Shown in pieces: positions 59,570-64,000 of a stretch of DNA of 64,000 nt; within the stretch, counting starts at the first letter, position 1, and every line of letters starts with the position of its first letter. Source of the stretch: Enchytraeus crypticus. Lineage: Eukaryota; Annelida; Clitellata; Enchytraeida; Enchytraeidae. A program made the position numbers and the translations under genes. The notes beneath the pieces were generated by a model. The model was not told the DNA's origin. It saw nothing but the letters and a program-made list of their open reading frames with translations, and made no database searches. The stretch is from positions 473,501 to 537,500 of the forward strand of contig CAJHZI010000548.1 of the NCBI GenBank assembly GCA_905160935.1. Direction: 5' to 3'.

Positions 59570-60630
59570 CTGTAACAAGGGAAAATAAGGTAAAGAAATA
59601 ATAATAATAATAAAGGTTTAAAGTCCGCTTCCTCATACAAGGATGAAGTCAGGGACGTCCCCCATCACATGTCACTACAAATTGTTTTAAATGAATTAGT
59701 AGCTTCATTTGACTTCCAATCTACGCATAATTCAGCCATTTTAATTTTCTTGCTTTTTCAAATCGGCTTCTGATAAGTATTGTATAGAGAAATCTTCATA
59801 GTATTAAAAGTCAAGCGGTTATTCAGTTTTGCTTAGAATCTCGTAAGCACGGATGCTGTTGGCAGAGTTTATAGGTGACAATCCTTTTTCAATCTTTGTC
59901 GGAACTTACAATAGGTTACAACCACTGATTTAAAGTAAAAGAACGTAACACACAAACCTTCTAAATTGGCTCTATGACACAGTGCTGCAAAACCCAACGA
60001 CTCCATTTCAATGTTGCGAACCCCTCTCTCATATATTCTTGTGAGATATTCTATTTTATGATCGTGCGTGTATTCACAGAATGGTCCATCTACTCTGGCT
60101 TGACCTGCACAAAAGTTTACTTGTACGTAAAAATAACGAGTTTTGCCAATTTGAAGTTGAAATATACAGTATTATTATTCATAATGAAAACCAAGCGGCA
60201 GTAAAACTTGCACCTCTGTGTAAGGGATGCAAAACAATTAATTACATTGCGCGCGTTCAAATATAATATAACTAATTATCAGTTAGCTGTGTATATTATT
60301 AATTAAGTTCTAAACATCATTTTATCATCATTATCATCATCTGCCCTTAAATCCCAGTTTAACCAGGGTCGAGATAAAAACATAAAAACATCATTTCTAA
60401 ACATCATTTTATAATTAAATATAAATATGGTATAGAACGTTAATTTAATTTACCTACGAAGTTAAACGATTTTCAAAGTTAATGTTGTAAATCGTAATTC
60501 AGTTAATGTTGTAAATCGTAATTTCCATTTCAGTTTCTTAAATTGCATCTCTTATCTAAAATTTACTATTGAATTAAAATGAATTAAAAGCTAAGCTCGC
60601 CTGACTATTTAGGTTTCGATCCGTCTGGGC

Positions 60631-60691
<61 letters not shown>

Positions 60692-60772
60692 TATGTAAAT
60701 AAATACATATATACACATATATATAGCCTGTATACATTATATATACATAGGTTTACATATATACATGTGTGC

Positions 60773-60841
<69 letters not shown>

Positions 60842-63674
60842 CAGGGTGCGCATTAAAAATATCCTCCTAGCACAAATGCGATAGCTTAGTCAATTCTTAA
60901 TATTTCGCCTTGAAATTTTAAGGTTCTCTTGTGGAGGAATTTAGCCACAAGCTGACCAAATTTTGTAAAATTATTTTTAAAGGAAACGGAGTTATCCAAG
61001 TTTTGCGAAAAAATTGATTTTTTTTCATTTAACACGCAACGTAAAACGCCAATTAGAATCAATTCCTTTTTGAAATGTGCTGACCCTGAAAAAGGCCGTT
61101 AGATGATGACTACTCTGATATTGTGCTACATTGTATTACACTAACACTTTTCTGCCGAAACTGATTGAAGACTGCAACAAGTTAAAGTCAAATGATTTAA
61201 TTTTTTGAAGGCTGTTCTTCAAGAGATCTGGAAAGACCTACCACAGCAGTCCATTGACAGCGCAATTTTATCTGTAAGAAAAGACTTCTGGCCGGCATTA
61301 AAGCCCAAGCAGTTCATTTCGAGCACACATTGTAGCACAATATCAGAGCCGTCATCATCTAACGGCCTTTTTCAGGGTCAGCACATTTTCAAAAAGGAAT
61401 TGATTCTAATTGACGATTTACGTTACGTATTAAATGAAAAAAAATCATTTGTTTTTCAAAACTTGGATAACTCCAGTTCCTTTAAAAATATTTTTACAAA
61501 ATTCGGTCCGCTTGTGGCTAAATTCTTCCACAACAGAACCTTAAAATTTCAAGGCGAAATATCAATAATTGGCTAATCTATCATAATTGTGCTAGGAGGA
61601 TATTTTTTAATGCGCATCCTGTATATATATAACCCATTAACCATATTTTATATTCTGCGTACAAGACGGGAGATATATTAAAATTATGAACTTTATAGTC
61701 ATGATATTTTTAAAAGAAGAACAAAATACTTATTTAAATTAATACAAGCCTTCGTAGAAATCATTGGCGCACATGGTTATTCCTGTCACAGTTTGAAAAC
61801 CATCGTCTGATCGACAACAGTTCATCAGACTCTCTGAAAGTTCTTCGCTCAAATAGGCCGGTCTGTTGACCTTCTTACCAAGAATACTCTATACACACAT
61901 TTCAGTGAAATTATAACGATATAACTACGAGAATGTGTAATGTCCATGAAAATTGACGATGAATATTAAACAAAGGGCTATGCGTTTAATGATTTGATTT
62001 ATTTAATTTTTGATTGATTGGTTTCGTTGAATGATTGAGTGATTGAATTTGTGATTGATTGCTGGATTGATTGATTGAGGGATTGACTGATTGATGCAAA
62101 AGCTGGTAAATATGGTAAAGCTAATGTTAGCGATAGCTTCCTCACTCGAAAGCGATGTCAGTGACGGGCGAGCCCAGGATTTTAACCCCGAGCATACTGA
62201 TGCGCGGTCGAATATCTTACCTACATCGCCACTGGCTCCAGCTAATGTATTGATTGAAATTGATTGATTGATTGGTATATAAATTGACTGTATTGATTGC
62301 TTGATTATTTGATTAAAAAGTATAATTTACTCATTTGCTAGCATATTGCCTTATTGATTGATTGATTGATTTGTTTGTTTGTTTAGTTATTGATAGCAAT
62401 GTCAGACCTTCACTTAACACGTCAATCTTGCGAAGCAGTCGCCCTATTGAATAATAATTACGGGGTTTGATAACTTTTAGAAACAGGCTTCACTATTAGT
62501 ATCGAATATTCGGTTTATATGATAAGATTTTGTTTTTGTAGAACATTATTATTATTATTTGTTTCATACCCTGGGCTGTATAGAGCCTTGTGAAAAAATA
62601 TGATAAAAAATTAACTTAAGTAAAAGAAAGATTAAAAAGAAATGTTTAAAATAATTCCTCCACACTTTGGGAGGCCGCATTCGCCAATGTGCCACGAACG
62701 CGGACAATATTAAAGCGCTGGAGTGCAATAGACAGGCGCTGTCACAGAAAGGCTTTTTCTCGATGGCCGCTTGTAATAGCGCTGCTTCTCCTGCCTAATT
62801 CGGTAATGAAGTCAGACGCGGCAGAGTTGATGGGGCCTAAGGTCTCAAAAGCAATTGGCAGGAAGATGTACATGTAGCTGCTAGAGACTGCGGCATATTT
62901 AAGTGACTTCCTATTGGCAGCGGCCTCTGCAGCTGAGCCAGCTACATCTCATGAAAGGCTGAGATTGCTGTTATTATTATTATTATTATTAATTATTATT
63001 GGAATACCATTGAAATGCTAAGTCATAAGAAGTCAGACTGATCTGAGCGCAGTGATCAGAGCGCTTTTAAATATAACTATTTATTGGCAAACTATAATAT
63101 CTGCAGAAATTACCAGATTACCTTTATGATCAATTTAGTGTCCTTAAGGATTCCAAGAATTTGTTTAATTTAATTCTATAAATCATTGTCACAGAACTAG
63201 GAAAACTAGGAAGGACAGATTGGAAAATGAATATGTGAGGATGAATTTGAATGTTGAGGGGATCGGGGATAGGTTGGCTCAGTCGAGCTCGAGATGGTAT
63301 GGGCATATTGTGAGATAGGCTGATGAGGATGTAGTAAAGAGAGTTTGAAGGGAAGAGCTGGATGTTAAGCTAGAGAGAGGTAGTCCAAAAATGACGTGGG
63401 ATACGGTAATTAAGAATGACATCAGAAATAGGGGATTGACTGATGATATGGTGTGGGACAGTGAGGACTGGAGAAAGTCTATTCGTAGCCCGACCCTGGT
63501 TAAACTGGGATTTAAGGGAAGAAGATGATGATGATGAATCTCTGCTACAGAAGTAATCTAAAGCAATTAATAGATAATTCTATACTACATGTATATTCCT
63601 AACCATCTCGTAGTTTCGTTCAAGTTGAGCGTTAACAGCAGCCTTAGAAACCACAACCGAACCTGGAGGAAGCC
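59430..63674 (-). CDS. UPP: Uridine phosphorylase, C-terminal half (partial; 5' exons beyond the right edge)
   Basis: Four minus-strand exons (63674-63604, 61888-61750, 60104-59958, 59569-59430) join in frame to about 165 residues that follow animal uridine phosphorylase co-linearly. Recognised landmarks are [25 protein letters not shown], the ribose-site R-N-I-E-M-E-S, and A-A-V-V-C then N-R-L-E-S-D-Q-I, ending in a basic tail. The Q and R of E-G-Q-A-R are the residues that hold uracil in this family. The enzyme splits uridine with phosphate to uracil and ribose 1-phosphate in cytosolic pyrimidine salvage. The phosphate-binding N-terminal half is not in the window. The second of the three introns uses a GC donor. 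The introns hold a mariner derivative, SINEs and LINE tails; exon sequence looks intact. UPP1 versus UPP2 cannot be decided. Confidence 0.93.
59597..59695 (-). mobile_element. SINE 3' half abutting the last UPP splice acceptor
   Basis: The minus strand reads TGTAGTGACATGTGATGGGG, GACGTCCCTGACTTCATCC, GAGGAAGCGGACTTTAAACC and (TTA)n, in the same sense as UPP. Its tail runs into the pyrimidine tract of the terminal exon. Confidence 0.75.
59958..60104 (-). CDS. UPP: UPP exon (third in window), uracil and ribose site
   Basis: The 147-bp exon follows TTTTGTGCAG and ends at GAAG|GTTTGT, phase 1 to phase 1. It encodes [10 protein letters not shown], then an [10 protein letters not shown] helix and N-I-E-M-E-S, the most conserved signature of the family. 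Confidence 0.93.
60330..60378 (-). mobile_element. Very short LINE tail, R-K-A-D-E-D family
   Basis: ATCATCATCTGCCCTTAAAT followed by CCCAGTTTAACCAGG is the complement of the family 3' end with its (GAT)n tail. It is in a UPP intron. Confidence 0.65.
60632..60841. repeat. (TA)n target tract of the mariner element
   Basis: TA-rich array ending in the TA that borders the element at 60842. Confidence 0.95.
60842..61621 (+). mobile_element. Mariner-derived element with about 294-bp terminal inverted repeats
   Basis: The element begins CAGGGTGCGCATTAAAAA and ends with its near-perfect complement, and is flanked by TA on both sides inside (TA)n DNA, as expected for Tc1/mariner target duplication. 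The inverted repeats run about 60842-61135 and 61328-61621. The roughly 190-bp core, plus strand from 61208, encodes a C-terminal transposase remnant: [13 protein letters not shown], then I-D-S-A-I-L. A one-base deletion near 61279 shifts the frame, after which H-F-E-H and a stop at 61333-61335 follow, as in mariner ends. The catalytic D residues are absent, so it is non-autonomous. It sits in a UPP intron. Confidence 0.85.
61750..61888 (-). CDS. UPP: UPP exon (second in window), ending at a GC donor
   Basis: The 139-bp exon enters in phase 0 after TGTGTATAG with S-I-L-G-K-K-V and ends in phase 1 within D-F-Y-E-G. The boundary that keeps the conserved E-G-Q-A-R motif is GAAG|GCTTGT, which is a GC rather than a GT donor. 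The GT a few bases downstream would give a phase that does not fit the next exon. Confidence 0.88.
62015..62375. repeat. (GATT)n-rich region
   Basis: GATTGATT runs on both sides of the SINE at 62098. Confidence 0.85.
62098..62250 (-). mobile_element. tRNA-derived SINE, family A
   Basis: Complete minus-strand copy from TACATTAGCTGGAGCCAGTG to the CTAACATTAGC tail, with mutated A and B boxes. It is inside a (GATT)n-rich stretch and in a UPP intron. Confidence 0.85.
62565..62965 (-). mobile_element. LINE 3' fragment, nuclease-domain family (diverged)
   Basis: The minus strand carries a diverged version of the domain at 51125: alanine-rich stretch, [12 protein letters not shown], then [10 protein letters not shown] stop codon replaces the W before Q-R. 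It lies in a UPP intron. Confidence 0.75.
63195..63540 (+). mobile_element. LINE tail, R-K-A-D-E-D family
   Basis: Closely matches 53320-53660, including the (GAT)n end, but contains stops where A-D-E-D is preceded by TAG and where W-R is replaced by TGA. It is in a UPP intron, antisense to it. Confidence 0.8.
63604..63674 (-). CDS. UPP: UPP exon (first in window)
   Basis: The 71-bp exon follows the acceptor CATGCTTAG and ends at the donor GAGATG|GTTAGG. It enters in phase 1 and leaves in phase 0, encoding (G)[14 protein letters not shown] and ending N-Y-E-M. The family places a G-rich phosphate and ribose site just upstream, off this exon. Confidence 0.88.
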
Positions 63675-63769
63675 CTAAGCATGTTTCAAAATATATGTAA
63701 AATAATTAATACAAAAACCACAACTATAATCATGCGAGAAGTCCTGAAGTAGATTTATTAATATACTGT

Positions 63770-64000
63770 AAACAGAAGATACTCGAAAGGAGTGGACAAA
63801 GAAAATTCGATGAAATAGTTTCTGAGAGAAGGTTAAGGGTTTTAGGTCATTTACTGAGAATGTCTGAGGATAGATACGCAAAGACTGCAGTTAACTGGAA
63901 GCCAACTCAAGAAAAAAGGAAAAGAGGAAGACCTAGAAGTACTTGGCTAAATACGATCAAAAACCATTTGAGAGCATTAAACATTTCATGGGAAGATGCT
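63770..64000 (+). mobile_element. LINE C-terminal region, third tail family (runs off the right edge)
   Basis: The frame reads L-E-R-S-G-Q-R-K-F-D-E-I-V, R-R-L-R-V-L-G-H-L-L-R-M, K-R-K-R-G-R-P-R-S-T-W and A-L-N-I-S-W-E-D-A. This L-G-H-x-L-R-M then G-R-P-x-x-T-W pattern is characteristic of LINE pol C-termini. The frame is open to the window edge. Confidence 0.8.

Noticed and set aside
61205..61576. Host gene of 123 codons
   Set aside because: It lies in the core and right inverted repeat of the mariner derivative; the start is transposase-like and the remainder reads through the repeat.

Overview
This is an AT-rich animal genome window. It has spliced genes with long introns, very long (TA)n tracts, tRNA-derived SINEs, truncated LINEs and mariner-type inverted-repeat elements. 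There is no bacterial gene organisation. The host is probably an aquatic invertebrate: one gene carries an ectodomain style that I associate with cnidarians, lophotrochozoans and amphioxus. I cannot name the species.

Three protein-coding genes can be supported, all by splice-site and reading-phase arguments. (1) On the plus strand from 25.9 to 43.9 kb are the last four exons of a predicted type I membrane protein. It has a large cysteine-containing extracellular region, a beta-sandwich-like module split over two exons, one transmembrane helix and a 7-residue tail; its 5' end was not found. (2) On the minus strand from 53.9 to 52.8 kb is a compact two-exon gene for a soluble protein of about 155 residues that I do not recognise. 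(3) On the minus strand from 63.7 to 59.4 kb are the last four coding exons of a uridine phosphorylase. Its N-terminal half lies beyond the right edge, and one of its introns appears to be of the GC-AG type.

Everything else is intergenic or intronic and repeat-dominated. From 0 to 25 kb there are LINE tails, two tRNA-derived SINE families and several minisatellites (8, 15, 17 and 22 bp units), with no convincing gene. From 26 to 43 kb the introns of gene 1 hold SINEs, LINE tails, (TA)n arrays and a 760-bp mariner-like MITE. From 44 to 52 kb there is a 36-bp repeat in the predicted 3' UTR, a 0.9-kb array of a 13-bp unit, a 5'-truncated LINE reverse transcriptase with an internal tandem duplication, and a LINE fragment carrying a nuclease-like domain with an inverted 3' end. 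From 54 to 64 kb there are further LINE tails, a 780-bp mariner-derived element with about 294-bp inverted repeats inside a uridine phosphorylase intron, and a perfect 42-bp palindrome in that gene's predicted 3' UTR.

I found no multi-gene system acting together. The strongest leads are uridine phosphorylase (its GC-AG intron, a SINE beside its last acceptor, and a 3' UTR hairpin), the two genes without a recognised name, and the architecture of the two long-TIR mariner derivatives.
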